The notes under the pieces are model-generated. The model searched no databases, had not been told where the DNA came from, and was given only the letters and a program-made list of their open reading frames with translations. A program made the translations under genes and the position numbers. From an uncultured Bacteroidota bacterium (lineage in GTDB: Bacteria > Bacteroidota > Bacteroidia > Chitinophagales > Chitinophagaceae), in NCBI GenBank assembly GCA_903929425.1, contig CAIYUO010000088.1:1-36002 (forward strand): 36,002 nucleotides of DNA, in the 5' to 3' direction. Shown one piece after another: positions 7,276 through 15,994 of the stretch (position 1 is the stretch's first letter; each line of letters starts with the position of its first letter).

Positions 7276-7914
7276 CTATTTTTTTCTTAATAAAGTTATT
7301 CCATCTCTGATGGCTAAAAGTGTTTGCTCAGTTCGGCCATCATTTAAAACGTATTCATTAAAGGCTTGTATCGCATTAGCATTTTTACCAGTAATTTTTT
7401 CTTGTAACACTTCGCCATGAAATAATACGTTGTCAATAATAATAAGACCGTCTTTATTTAAATTTGGCAATACTAAATTATAGTATTCAACATAACTTGT
7501 TTTATCAGCATCGATAAATACTAAGTCCCATTTTGTATCTAATGTTGGAATAATATTTTTAGCATCACCAACATGAATTTTGATACGATTGGCATAGGGG
7601 CTTTTTTCAAAATAATTAGTTGCTTTTTCAGCATCTCCTTCTCTTAATTCAATAGTATGTAATAATCCATTTTGTTGCAATCCCTCAGCCAGACACAATG
7701 AGCTAAATCCATTGAAAGTGCCAATTTCTAAAATATGAGTAGGCTTAACGAGTTTACTTAAAAAACTTAAAACGCCACCTTGGTGCCAGTCACTTTGTAA
7801 GTGTGCATGAGGATGTAGTTTTAAGGTTTGTTCATACATTTCCCTTAAATAGGAGGGTGTAGCATTGCTATACTTATCAATGTATGTGTTTGCAGCTGGA
7901 TGAATCAATTCCAT
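7276..7914 (-). CDS. Class I SAM-dependent O-methyltransferase (methyltransferase family 3, TrmR/CCoAOMT-like)
   Basis: A 212-residue soluble methyltransferase of the caffeoyl-CoA O-methyltransferase fold. Visible features are the SAM motif ILEIGTFNGFSSLCLAEGL, the acidic 'LHTIELREGDAEKA' strand end, the metal-site segment DLVFIDADKTSYVEYY and the late 'LIIIDNVLFHGEV' strand. Bacterial members include TrmR, which methylates 5-hydroxyuridine at tRNA position 34, and others acting on small catechols; the substrate here is not determined. The ATG at 7914 is chosen over an in-frame TTG two codons upstream. It is second in the block, ten bases after the symporter. Confidence 0.8.
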   Translation of the reverse strand: MELIHPAANTYIDKYSNATPSYLREMYEQTLKLHPHAHLQSDWHQGGVLSFLSKLVKPTHILEIGTFNGFSSLCLAEGLQQNGLLHTIELREGDAEKATNYFEKSPYANRIKIHVGDAKNIIPTLDTKWDLVFIDADKTSYVEYYNLVLPNLNKDGLIIIDNVLFHGEVLQEKITGKNANAIQAFNEYVLNDGRTEQTLLAIRDGITLLRKK

Positions 7915-7924
7915 TTGCAAATGT

Positions 7925-9379
7925 CTAATTTTTTTCTGTATTAGGGCTAGAAATTAACCATAAACCTAAAAAGGTGAAAAGGCCGTTAATTATGAGTAAT
8001 TCTTGTCCAATTTGGAAACCACCTAGTAATTTTTTTTGATAAAATTCCAATACAAAACAAAGTATAGGTGCTAGGATACAAGTTAAAGCAACCCATTTGC
8101 CATTTAATTTCCTTGAAGTTAAAATGCCAAAAGCAAATAAACCAAGAAGCGGTCCATAGGTATAGGAAGCAATTTTTAATAAAAGGTCTATAATACTTTT
8201 ATTGTCTATCCATTTAAAAATCATTACAATGAATAAAAATATAATAGCAAAACTTAAATGCACTCTTTGTCTAATTTTCTTTTTCTTAGTCTCCTCCCAT
8301 TCTTTTTTTCTTTGCATACCCAATAAGTCAATACAAAAACTAGAAGTAAGCGCCGTAATAGCACCGTCGGCACTTGGAAATAAAGCCGAAATCAACGCTA
8401 AAATAAAAATGATGGATAAGTAAGGCGGCATATGCTGTAATGCAATGGTAGGAAATAACGCATCACCAACTGCAGTAACATTTTGCTGTGCTGCATATAA
8501 ATTTAATAGCCCACCTAGAAATAGGAATAAGGTAATAACCAATAACATACTGAAGCCTATGGTAACCATATTTTTTTGTGCATCTTTTAAATTTTTTACG
8601 GAAATATTTTTTTGCATCATTTCCTGATCTAATCCAGTCATGGTAAGTGTAACAAAGGCGCCTCCAATTATTTGTTTTAAAAAGAATGATTTACTATTTA
8701 CATCCATATCAAAAACAGTAGACAATCCTTTTGCTTGCATGGCGTTTAACCCATCTGAAACAGAAAAATGTAAATTTGATAAAATATATATGCTGCAAAT
8801 AATTAGCCCTAATAACATCCCTGATGTTTGAAGTGTATCCGTGTAAACAATAGTCTTAACGCCACCCTCATAAGTATACAACAATATCATCGCTAAAATC
8901 ACCAAAGTGGTAGCCCAGAATGGAACGCCCATATTGTCTAATATAAAAACTTGCAATGTTTTAACCACTAAATATAATCTTGCGGTTGCACCTAATGTTC
9001 TTGATAATACAAAAAAGGAAGCTCCTGTTTTATATGCGTTAAAGCCTAAACGTGTTTCTAAATAATTGTAAATGGAGGTAAGATTCATTTTGTAATAAAT
9101 AGGTAACAATACATAGGCAATCGTAAAATAGCCAATTAAGTATCCTATAGTAATTTGCAGATAATGGAAACTATCTTTACCAACTGCACCAGGTACACTT
9201 ACAAAAGTGACCCCGCTAAGAGAAGTGCCAATCATTCCAAAGGCCACCAACATCCAGTTGCTATTTTTATTGCCAATAAAAAATGACATATTGTTACTGT
9301 TTTTCCCAGTAATTTTTGCAACTCCCAAAAGAATGGCAAAATAGATGACTACAAAAAGGAATAATAAACCTGCGCTCAT
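7925..9379 (-). CDS. Sodium:solute symporter (SSS family)
   Basis: A 484-residue inner-membrane protein with about 13 hydrophobic helices and the solute:sodium symporter pattern. Visible are a first helix ending in 'AKITGKNSNNMSFFIGNK', the conserved helix 'GMIGTSLSGVTFVSVPG' that contributes to the sodium site, a TYEGGVKTIVYTD segment characteristic of the family, and 'GLDQEMMQKNIS' in the middle. The substrate cannot be told from the sequence; family members carry sugars, sialic acid, proline and others. It is the first gene of the minus-strand block ending with hpt. The upstream region carries a 7/8 match to the -7 box about 25 bases before the ATG. Confidence 0.82.
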   Translation of the reverse strand: MSAGLLFLFVVIYFAILLGVAKITGKNSNNMSFFIGNKNSNWMLVAFGMIGTSLSGVTFVSVPGAVGKDSFHYLQITIGYLIGYFTIAYVLLPIYYKMNLTSIYNYLETRLGFNAYKTGASFFVLSRTLGATARLYLVVKTLQVFILDNMGVPFWATTLVILAMILLYTYEGGVKTIVYTDTLQTSGMLLGLIICSIYILSNLHFSVSDGLNAMQAKGLSTVFDMDVNSKSFFLKQIIGGAFVTLTMTGLDQEMMQKNISVKNLKDAQKNMVTIGFSMLLVITLFLFLGGLLNLYAAQQNVTAVGDALFPTIALQHMPPYLSIIFILALISALFPSADGAITALTSSFCIDLLGMQRKKEWEETKKKKIRQRVHLSFAIIFLFIVMIFKWIDNKSIIDLLLKIASYTYGPLLGLFAFGILTSRKLNGKWVALTCILAPILCFVLEFYQKKLLGGFQIGQELLIINGLFTFLGLWLISSPNTEKN

Positions 9380-9472
9380 GGGTTAATGAATTAGTAACAG
9401 CAAAGTAATAACAAACTTTTAATTTTTTAGTTAAATTGTGAGACTCTTTCAATGTTTAAACTAGTTATTAAG

Positions 9473-10006
9473 ATGAATGCTGTTACCGTTTTTTGTGGAT
9501 CTAAGCCTGGAAATGACCCGGATTATATGAAAGCAGCTCAGGAATTAGGCTTACAAATAGCTTTAAAGTCCATTACTTTAATATATGGTGGTGGAAACAA
9601 AGGAATGATGGGTGCTGTGGCGAATGCCTGTTTAGATGCTGGGGGCAGGGTAGTTGGCATTATTCCTAAATTATTATTGGAGTGGGAAGCTCAGCATAAT
9701 GGACTTTCTGAACTAATTGTTACTGAGTCCATGCATGCTCGAAAATTATTATTGTTTGACAAATGCGATGCTGCTATTATTTTACCTGGGGGAATGGGTA
9801 CCATGGACGAATTATTTGAAATGTTAACATGGAATAACTTGGGTATACATGATAAAAAAGTATATATTTTGAATATCAATGGATATTATGACTCGCTGAT
9901 TCAATTACTGGATACGATGGATCAACAAGGATTCATGTATGACGCTTGGAAAACTAGGTTAATAGCCTTTGACTCAGTAAGTAGTTTTATGAACGCTTTG
10001 ATTTAG
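9473..10006 (+). CDS. LOG family nucleotide hydrolase (TIGR00730-type)
   Basis: A 177-residue Rossmann-fold protein of the LOG (Lonely guy) family. These release cytokinin-like bases or other nucleobases from nucleoside 5'-monophosphates by hydrolysing the N-glycosidic bond. Both signature motifs are present: the GGG-x-G-x-MG nucleotide loop in 'YGGGNKGMMG' (about 38-47) and PGGMGTMDE at 105-113, with the HARK catalytic pair Arg90-Lys91. The ATG at 9473 begins the first beta strand (MNAVTVFCGS); an in-frame ATG at 9452 would add seven residues that do not resemble the family. Its 3' end overlaps the converging barrel gene by 20 bases. Confidence 0.88.
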   Translation: MNAVTVFCGSKPGNDPDYMKAAQELGLQIALKSITLIYGGGNKGMMGAVANACLDAGGRVVGIIPKLLLEWEAQHNGLSELIVTESMHARKLLLFDKCDAAIILPGGMGTMDELFEMLTWNNLGIHDKKVYILNINGYYDSLIQLLDTMDQQGFMYDAWKTRLIAFDSVSSFMNALI

Positions 10007-10601
10007 ACAATCGAATTGGGAATCCAAATCCTGCTCTAAATATAGGTTGTGCAGTTAATTGTCCCATTCTATAAGGTGACTGCTGTGAGTTGATTAAATC
10101 AAACATGATGGAGAAATAAGAAAATCCATTTTCACTTCTGTTTCCATAACCCAACCCTGCTAAAAAGCTGGGAGCACTTACGCTAGAACTACCAGACGTG
10201 CCTTGTGAAATATTTTTCGCATTGGAAAATGTCCAGTTATATTCTGGCTGCACTTGTATAAAAAATTGTTTAATGGGCCAAGCTCTTACAAAACCACCCA
10301 ATCCAAATTGCGTATTATTGGATTTATAACTCATGGTGCTATTATCCATATTAGTGGACCTGAAGCTTGCGTAATACAAATTAACAGCAGCACCTAAGTC
10401 AATGTATTCATTATAACTTTTAACGAGTTCAGGGTTTAATCCTATTTGAAAAGATCCAGTGCCACCACCTAGTACTAAGCCACCACCAAAGAATATAGGC
10501 GTTGGATTTAAATCAGCGTTTGTTACGACCGTTTTGGTTTGACTATAACAAATATTTATACTTATTAAACACAAAGCTACTATCAATATTTTTTGAATCA
10601 T
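9987..10601 (-). CDS. Small outer-membrane beta-barrel protein, function unknown
   Basis: A 204-residue protein with a signal peptide (MIQKILIVALCLISINICYS) and a mature part of alternating hydrophobic and polar residues rich in Gly, Ser and aromatics, as in 8- to 10-strand OmpW/PorT-like barrels: 'GGGLVLGGGTGSFQIG', 'FGLGGFVRAWP', 'PSFLAGLGYG', ending 'FRAGFGFPIRLS'. No enzymatic motif is seen. It is the last of four minus-strand genes, 19 bases after the GlcD-like gene. Its last seven codons overlap the 3' end of the LOG gene on the other strand, so no separate terminator fits between them. Function is not assignable beyond an outer-membrane barrel. Confidence 0.65.
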   Translation of the reverse strand: MIQKILIVALCLISINICYSQTKTVVTNADLNPTPIFFGGGLVLGGGTGSFQIGLNPELVKSYNEYIDLGAAVNLYYASFRSTNMDNSTMSYKSNNTQFGLGGFVRAWPIKQFFIQVQPEYNWTFSNAKNISQGTSGSSSVSAPSFLAGLGYGNRSENGFSYFSIMFDLINSQQSPYRMGQLTAQPIFRAGFGFPIRLSKSKRS

Positions 10602-10620
10602 TTAGTTGTATTTTTTGTAA

Positions 10621-12033
10621 TTAATTATTTAAATCAAATATTTTACCTGGGTTCAATATGTTATTAGGATCAAATGTTTTTTTAATCCCGCTCATTAATG
10701 CTAATGTCACTTTATCAAACATGACGGGCATATAAGATTTTTGAATAAGACCTATTCCGTGCTCCCCGCTAATAGTGCCCCCTAATTTTTTTACAAGTTC
10801 AAATAGGGCAGTCAAAATTTTATTCATCTCTTCACTTTCAAAACTCTTTTTTATAGTTGGATGATTAATTCTTATGTGCAAATTTCCATCACCAGCATGG
10901 CCATAGCAAACAACCTTAAAGCCATTTTGCGCTCCTAATGCTTTAACGCCTTTGATAAGTTGAGGTAATTCAGCTCTTGGAACCACTGTGTCTTCTTCAA
11001 TGGTATAACCCGCTGCAACGGATGCTTCATTTGCTTTTCTTCTAATTTTCCAAAGCTCATTTTTTTGTTGTGCATCATCGGCAAAATATAGTTCACCCAC
11101 TTCAAAGTTGGACAATACTTCAGATATGGCTTCCATCTCATTCATTAATACATCTAAATTATTACCATCCACCTCAATGATTAAATGGGCTGCCAAACCT
11201 TCGGTTAAAGGAATAGCATTGCTGTCTAGCATTTTAGTTGCAAGGGTAATTGCATCTATTTCCATTAACTCCATAGCGCTAGGGGTAATGCCAGCTCTAA
11301 AAATGGCACTCACCGCCTCACTTGCTTTTTCTAAACTATTAAAAGGGGCAAGTAATAATAAATCAAATTTCGGATGGGGGATTAAGCGTAATACTATTTT
11401 TGTAACAATACCTAATGTGCCTTCACTTCCTACAATTAATTGTGTAATATTATAACCAGTTGCGTTTTTTAAAACATTGGAACCTGTCCAAATTATTTCA
11501 CCTGTTGGAAGTACTAATTCTAAATTCAATACATAATCTTTAACAACTCCATATTTAACGGCTTTTGGACCACCCGAGTTTTCTGAAATATTACCACCAA
11601 TAAAACAACTGCCTTTACTAGCAGGGTCAGGAGGATAAAACAATCCTTTTTCTTTTACTGTATTTTGTAAAACCTCAGTGATGACACCCGGTTCGGTAGT
11701 TACCTGTAAATTTCTTTCGTCAATTTCTAAAATTGAATTAAATCTTTCCATGGATATGACTAACCCACCAAAGTTGGGTAATGCACCACCTGTTAATCCA
11801 GTACCAGCACCACGAGGTGTTACAGGGATTAAATGTTGGTTACAAATTTTCAGTATTTCTGAAATTTCTTGTGCATTTCTTGGCTTAACAATTACATCAG
11901 GGGCATAAAACAAATTTTCTGTTTCATCTCTGCCGTATTTATTAATATTTTCAGCATCATTCAATATGTATTGGTCTCCTACAATTGCTTTGAATTGACC
12001 AATGATCGCAGGTGTAATTAGATGCGTTGCCAT
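10621..12033 (-). CDS. FAD-linked 2-hydroxyacid oxidoreductase (GlcD / D-lactate dehydrogenase-like)
   Basis: A 470-residue flavoprotein of the PCMH/VAO superfamily that oxidises an alpha-hydroxyacid such as glycolate or D-lactate. The FAD-binding half shows PRGAGTGLTGG at 73-83, 'FIGGNISENSGGPKAVKYG', and 'GSEGTLGIVTKIVLRLIP'. The C-terminal FAD-oxidase domain shows the 'GHAGDGNLHIR' metal/substrate segment and SGEHGIGLIQK near the end. There is no signal peptide. GlcE and GlcF partners are absent nearby, which favours a stand-alone D-lactate dehydrogenase-type enzyme over a three-subunit glycolate oxidase, but the substrate is inference. It follows the deoxynucleoside kinase gene by 15 bases. 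Confidence 0.85.
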   Translation of the reverse strand: MATHLITPAIIGQFKAIVGDQYILNDAENINKYGRDETENLFYAPDVIVKPRNAQEISEILKICNQHLIPVTPRGAGTGLTGGALPNFGGLVISMERFNSILEIDERNLQVTTEPGVITEVLQNTVKEKGLFYPPDPASKGSCFIGGNISENSGGPKAVKYGVVKDYVLNLELVLPTGEIIWTGSNVLKNATGYNITQLIVGSEGTLGIVTKIVLRLIPHPKFDLLLLAPFNSLEKASEAVSAIFRAGITPSAMELMEIDAITLATKMLDSNAIPLTEGLAAHLIIEVDGNNLDVLMNEMEAISEVLSNFEVGELYFADDAQQKNELWKIRRKANEASVAAGYTIEEDTVVPRAELPQLIKGVKALGAQNGFKVVCYGHAGDGNLHIRINHPTIKKSFESEEMNKILTALFELVKKLGGTISGEHGIGLIQKSYMPVMFDKVTLALMSGIKKTFDPNNILNPGKIFDLNN

Positions 12034-12048
12034 AAAATAATTTAAAGT

Positions 12049-12690
12049 CTAAAACAAACCGTACAACATACTATCAACTTTGCTGATGATTTCACCAAAG
12101 TCTTCCTCTTTTTCGCCGAATTTATTTTTGTCACAATCAATAACTAAAATTGGACCTTCCTTATAACCTTCCACCCACTTGTTGTAGTATTCATTTAATT
12201 TTTTTAAATAATCTAAACGAATGTTCTCCTCATATTCTCTTCCTCTTTTTTGAATTTGAGAAACTAATGTAGGAACGGAAGCTTTTAAATAAATCAACAA
12301 ATCAGGAGGCTGTACCATGCTTTTAATAGTGGTAAAAAATCCAAAATAATTGTCAAAATCACGCTTACTCATTAAACCCATTTCATGTAAGTTAGGTGCA
12401 AATATATTCGCATCCTCGTATATAGTTCTGTCCTGTATAATGGTTTCGGTACCTCTTTGAATGTCTAAAATTTGATTCAAACGTCCATGTAAAAAATATA
12501 TTTGCAAGTTGAAACTCCAACGTGGCATATCATCATAAAAATCAGTTAAGTAAGGGTTGTGATCCACATCTTCAAATTGTGGTATCCAGCGATAGTGCTT
12601 ACTTAGCATCTCCGTTAAGGTAGTTTTACCGGCTCCAATATTACCCGCGATTGCTACGTGCTTTGGTTTTTTATTTGTTGCTTTTGCCAT
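12049..12690 (-). CDS. Deoxynucleoside kinase
   Basis: A 213-residue salvage enzyme that phosphorylates deoxynucleosides using a nucleoside triphosphate. The P-loop GNIGAGKT is at 16-23. The catalytic glutamate is probably Glu40 in 'FEDVDHNPYL', where classical enzymes have an EP pair. The 'RWSFNLQIYFL' helix, the DRTIYED motif (about 87-93, equivalent to DRS/ERS) and an arginine-rich LID segment 'KRGREYEENIRLDYL' follow. The specific base (dA, dG or dC) cannot be read from the sequence. Length and layout match the Bacteroidota enzymes. It lies between trpS (35-base gap) and the GlcD-like gene. Confidence 0.87.
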   Translation of the reverse strand: MAKATNKKPKHVAIAGNIGAGKTTLTEMLSKHYRWIPQFEDVDHNPYLTDFYDDMPRWSFNLQIYFLHGRLNQILDIQRGTETIIQDRTIYEDANIFAPNLHEMGLMSKRDFDNYFGFFTTIKSMVQPPDLLIYLKASVPTLVSQIQKRGREYEENIRLDYLKKLNEYYNKWVEGYKEGPILVIDCDKNKFGEKEEDFGEIISKVDSMLYGLF

Positions 12691-12725
12691 ATTTGAAATG
12701 TATATAGGTTGTTACTATAAATTTA

Positions 12726-13736
12726 TTAATAATTCATGCCAACTGCTTTTCTCACAATTGTTAATGTTTGAGAAGCACTTGACCTTGCTTTATCTGCTCC
12801 TTGATGAATAATTTTCAAAAGCAATTCCTTATTGTTTTGTAAGTCTAATGCTTTAGATCGTATCGGTTGAATGAAATTTACCATGTCCTCTGCCAATTGT
12901 TTTTTCATGTCGCCATATCGGATAACACAATTTCCTTCAGTGCTATTGTTAAAATCGTCTTCAAATTTTTTAACGGTATCAGCCGTGCTTACTAATCCCA
13001 TTAAGGTAAACAAGTTTTGTATATAATCAGGCTTCACTGAATTAGGTGTTAAAGGACCTTGGTCAGTTTTAGCTTTCATTACTTTTTTGCGAATCATTTC
13101 ATCTTCATCCGCTAAAAACAAAGTGGTCATTTGGTTTTCACTCTTACTCATTTTCCCATTACCATCTAACCCCATTATTTTCACTAATTCATTATTGTAG
13201 TTAAATGCATAAGGCAAGGGGAAGGTTTCACCATATCGATGGTTGAATCGTTCTGCGAAATTGCGTGCCATTTCTAAATTTTGTTCTTGGTCTTTTCCAA
13301 CAGGCACTTTTACGGCTCTATGAATTAATATATCAGCTGCTTGTAAAACTGGGTAGGTTAATAATCCAGCATTAACATTTTCAGGTTGAAGTCTTACTTT
13401 GTCCTTAAAGCTGGTTGTTTTTTCCAACTCGCCTTTATAAGCCAACATATTTAAATACAAATACAATTCTGCAATTTCTGGAACATCGCTTTGAACATAC
13501 AAGGATACTTTTTCAGGATCTAAACCACAGGCTATATTTTCAGCTACAACACGTAACACACTTTCTTGTAAAGTTTTAGTATCTGGATGTGTAGTAAGGC
13601 TATGCCAATTGGCTACAAAAAAATAGCAATTATACTCATTTTGCATACGCACGTAATTGCGCATAGCACCAAAATAGTTACCTAAATGTAAGAAGCCAGT
13701 AGGCCTAATTCCACTCAATACAATTTCCTTTTCCAT
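12726..13736 (-). CDS. trpS: Tryptophanyl-tRNA synthetase
   Basis: A 336-residue class Ic aminoacyl-tRNA synthetase. The HIGH-type motif is HLGN at 17-20 within 'SGIRPTGFLHLGNYFGAM', and the KMSKS loop is at 195-199. The 'PVLQAADILIH' tryptophan-binding segment and 'VPVGKDQEQNLEMAR' are also present. The ATG at 13736 is chosen because it puts the first strand (MEKEIVLSGIRPTG) at the N terminus; a 31-residue upstream extension has no family resemblance and would overlap the recG promoter region. The box TATCTTCG (13751-13744, 7/8 match) lies seven bases before this ATG, so the leader would be very short. It heads the four-gene minus-strand unit. Confidence 0.92.
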   Translation of the reverse strand: MEKEIVLSGIRPTGFLHLGNYFGAMRNYVRMQNEYNCYFFVANWHSLTTHPDTKTLQESVLRVVAENIACGLDPEKVSLYVQSDVPEIAELYLYLNMLAYKGELEKTTSFKDKVRLQPENVNAGLLTYPVLQAADILIHRAVKVPVGKDQEQNLEMARNFAERFNHRYGETFPLPYAFNYNNELVKIMGLDGNGKMSKSENQMTTLFLADEDEMIRKKVMKAKTDQGPLTPNSVKPDYIQNLFTLMGLVSTADTVKKFEDDFNNSTEGNCVIRYGDMKKQLAEDMVNFIQPIRSKALDLQNNKELLLKIIHQGADKARSSASQTLTIVRKAVGMNY

Positions 13737-13816
13737 AGCTGTGCGAAGATAATGAATAGACACTCCATTTTTTGCCATCTTTTTGGGATATTTGTGCAGA
13801 ATCCAAAAAAAATAGA

Positions 13817-15919
13817 TTGAGCCAAGCATCTCTTTTACAAAGTCCCATTGAATACCTGAAAGGCGTTGGCCCTTTGAGGGCAGATATGCTTAAAAAAGAG
13901 CTCAATTTGTACACTTTTGGTGATCTTTTGCATCATTTTCCACATCGTCATATTGATAAGACCCAGGTGACCCCCATTGGGCAAGTTAATCCCAATATGG
14001 ACTTTGTGCAGGTAAGAGGGGTGCTTCAGGGTATTGACATCATTGGTGTGAAAAGATCCAAAAGGATGGTAACTCAATTAAAAGATGCCACGGGTCAAAT
14101 TGAGTTAGCATGGTTTCAAGGAATCAATTGGGTGCAAAAGAATATTGTCGAAGGGCAAGCATATTTGGTATTTGGTAGGGTGAGTTTTTTTAATGGGAAG
14201 CCTCAAATTGTACATCCTGAAATTGAACCTTATATAGCAGCAACGGCTTCGCAAAAATCATTATTAGAACCAGTATATCCATCCACTGAAAAATTAAAGG
14301 CGCGGGGTTTAAATGGAAAGCAGATAGGTAAGTTGACGCAAACCTTGTTTCAACAAATTAGTGAACGCGATTTAACTGAAAATTTACCTGCACATTTATT
14401 AAAAGATAGAATGGGAAGATGGGAAGCTTATCGACAAATTCATTTCCCTCAATCACTGGAGCAGTATAAAAAAGCCTTGTCCAGATTGGTTTTTGAAGAA
14501 TTGTTTATGGCACAAGTGCGTTTAAATTTAATAAAAATTGATAGGCACAAAAATAGTAAAGGCCATAAATTTGAAATTGTAGGAGACTATTTTAATACTT
14601 TTTATAACAAGCATTTACCCTTTGAATTAACAGGTGCACAAAAACGTGTGATTAAAGAAATTAGACAGGACACTGCACGTGGATTTCAAATGAATAGATT
14701 ATTGCAAGGTGATGTAGGTAGTGGCAAAACTATGATTGCATTACTGTCCATGCTTATTGCTGCTGACAATGGATTCCAAAGTTGTTTGATGGCACCAACC
14801 GAAATTTTAGCACAACAACACTATGCAAGTTTATCTGAATTATTGAAGGACATGCCATTGGAAGTAGCACTTTTAACGGGAAGTACAAAAACGGCAGAAC
14901 GTCGTCGAATTTTACAAGGATTAATGGATGATACAATTCATTTCGCAGTAGGTACGCATGCCATTATTGAGGAGGTGGTGCAGTTTAAAAATTTAGGTTT
15001 AGCCGTCATTGATGAACAACACCGATTTGGCGTGGCTCAAAGAGCACAGCTTTGGAAAAAATCAAAAGTACCTCCACATGTGTTAGTCATGACAGCAACG
15101 CCTATCCCTAGAACGCTTGCCATGACTGCCTTTGGCGACTTGGATTATAGTGTGATGGATGAATTGCCTCCTGGTAGACAACCCATTAAAACGGTGCACC
15201 GTTTTGAAACTTCGCGCGCCAGTGTAATGGATTTTGTGAAAACAGAAATTACAAAAGGTCGACAAGCTTATTATGTATATCCCTTAATTGAGGAGAGTGA
15301 AAAAATGAGTTATGAGGATTTAATGCAAGGCTACGAACAAGTAAAGAGTTTCTTTCCGGAACCCAAGTATAAAATTAGTATGGTTCATGGGAAGCAAAAA
15401 AATATTGAGAAGGAAACCAATATGAAAAGGTTTATTACAGGCGACACTCAAATATTAGTGGGTACCACCGTAATTGAAGTTGGCGTGAATGTTCCTAATG
15501 CAAGTGTAATGGTCATTGAAAGTGCTGAAAAATTTGGACTATCACAATTACATCAGTTAAGAGGACGTGTGGGTAGAGGTTCTGAACAGAGTTATTGTAT
15601 ATTATTAAGTAGTGTTAAAGCAAGCAGGGAAGCAAAGAATCGCTTAAAAATTATGTGTGAGACCAATGACGGTTTTGTCATTGCTGAAAAAGATTTAGAA
15701 CTCAGAGGACCAGGGGATATAGATGGCACCAGACAAAGTGGGGCACTCAATTTTAGGTTGGCTAATATCATTAATGACAGACAAGCTTTAGAAGAGGCAA
15801 AAAATGAAGCATATGCAATATGTGAAAAGGATTCAACGCTTACTGCACCCGAGAATGCACCAATCAGATTGTTTCTACAGTCGCAAAAAACAAAAATTGG
15901 GTGGGGTAAAATTGCATAA
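13817..15919 (+). CDS. recG: ATP-dependent DNA helicase RecG
   Basis: A 700-residue helicase that remodels stalled replication forks and branched DNA. An N-terminal helix-hairpin segment ('SPIEYLKGVGPLRADMLKKEL') precedes the OB-fold wedge domain, then the helicase core: Walker A in GDVGSGKT (about 298-305), the DEQH box at about 399-402, 'TATPIPRT', and the C-terminal half with 'GTTVIEVGVNVPNA' and HQLRGRVGRG. No ATG gives a normal N terminus. TTG at 13817 (reading MSQASLLQSP) matches the usual start; another TTG at 13772 would add 15 atypical residues. A -7-like GATATTTG at 13787-13794 fits the later start. It is divergent from trpS. Confidence 0.9.
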   Translation: MSQASLLQSPIEYLKGVGPLRADMLKKELNLYTFGDLLHHFPHRHIDKTQVTPIGQVNPNMDFVQVRGVLQGIDIIGVKRSKRMVTQLKDATGQIELAWFQGINWVQKNIVEGQAYLVFGRVSFFNGKPQIVHPEIEPYIAATASQKSLLEPVYPSTEKLKARGLNGKQIGKLTQTLFQQISERDLTENLPAHLLKDRMGRWEAYRQIHFPQSLEQYKKALSRLVFEELFMAQVRLNLIKIDRHKNSKGHKFEIVGDYFNTFYNKHLPFELTGAQKRVIKEIRQDTARGFQMNRLLQGDVGSGKTMIALLSMLIAADNGFQSCLMAPTEILAQQHYASLSELLKDMPLEVALLTGSTKTAERRRILQGLMDDTIHFAVGTHAIIEEVVQFKNLGLAVIDEQHRFGVAQRAQLWKKSKVPPHVLVMTATPIPRTLAMTAFGDLDYSVMDELPPGRQPIKTVHRFETSRASVMDFVKTEITKGRQAYYVYPLIEESEKMSYEDLMQGYEQVKSFFPEPKYKISMVHGKQKNIEKETNMKRFITGDTQILVGTTVIEVGVNVPNASVMVIESAEKFGLSQLHQLRGRVGRGSEQSYCILLSSVKASREAKNRLKIMCETNDGFVIAEKDLELRGPGDIDGTRQSGALNFRLANIINDRQALEEAKNEAYAICEKDSTLTAPENAPIRLFLQSQKTKIGWGKIA

Positions 15920-15994
15920 ATCACATGCTTTTTTAGGTATCTTGCACTAGTTGAAAAAACTAATTATTGATCAGGATTATTAAAAAATAAATCG

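Noticed and set aside
11108..11455. 115-codon frame opposite the GlcD-like gene
   Set aside because: A shadow of a well-supported flavoprotein gene; no promoter and no motif.
13771..13794. TTTG plus GATATTTG as a complete recG promoter
   Set aside because: The spacing is only 12 bases, too short for a -33/-7 pair; only the -7-like box was kept as supporting evidence.
13736..13829. N-terminal extension of TrpS by 31 residues
   Set aside because: The added residues have no synthetase similarity and overlap the recG control region; the family start is at 13736.
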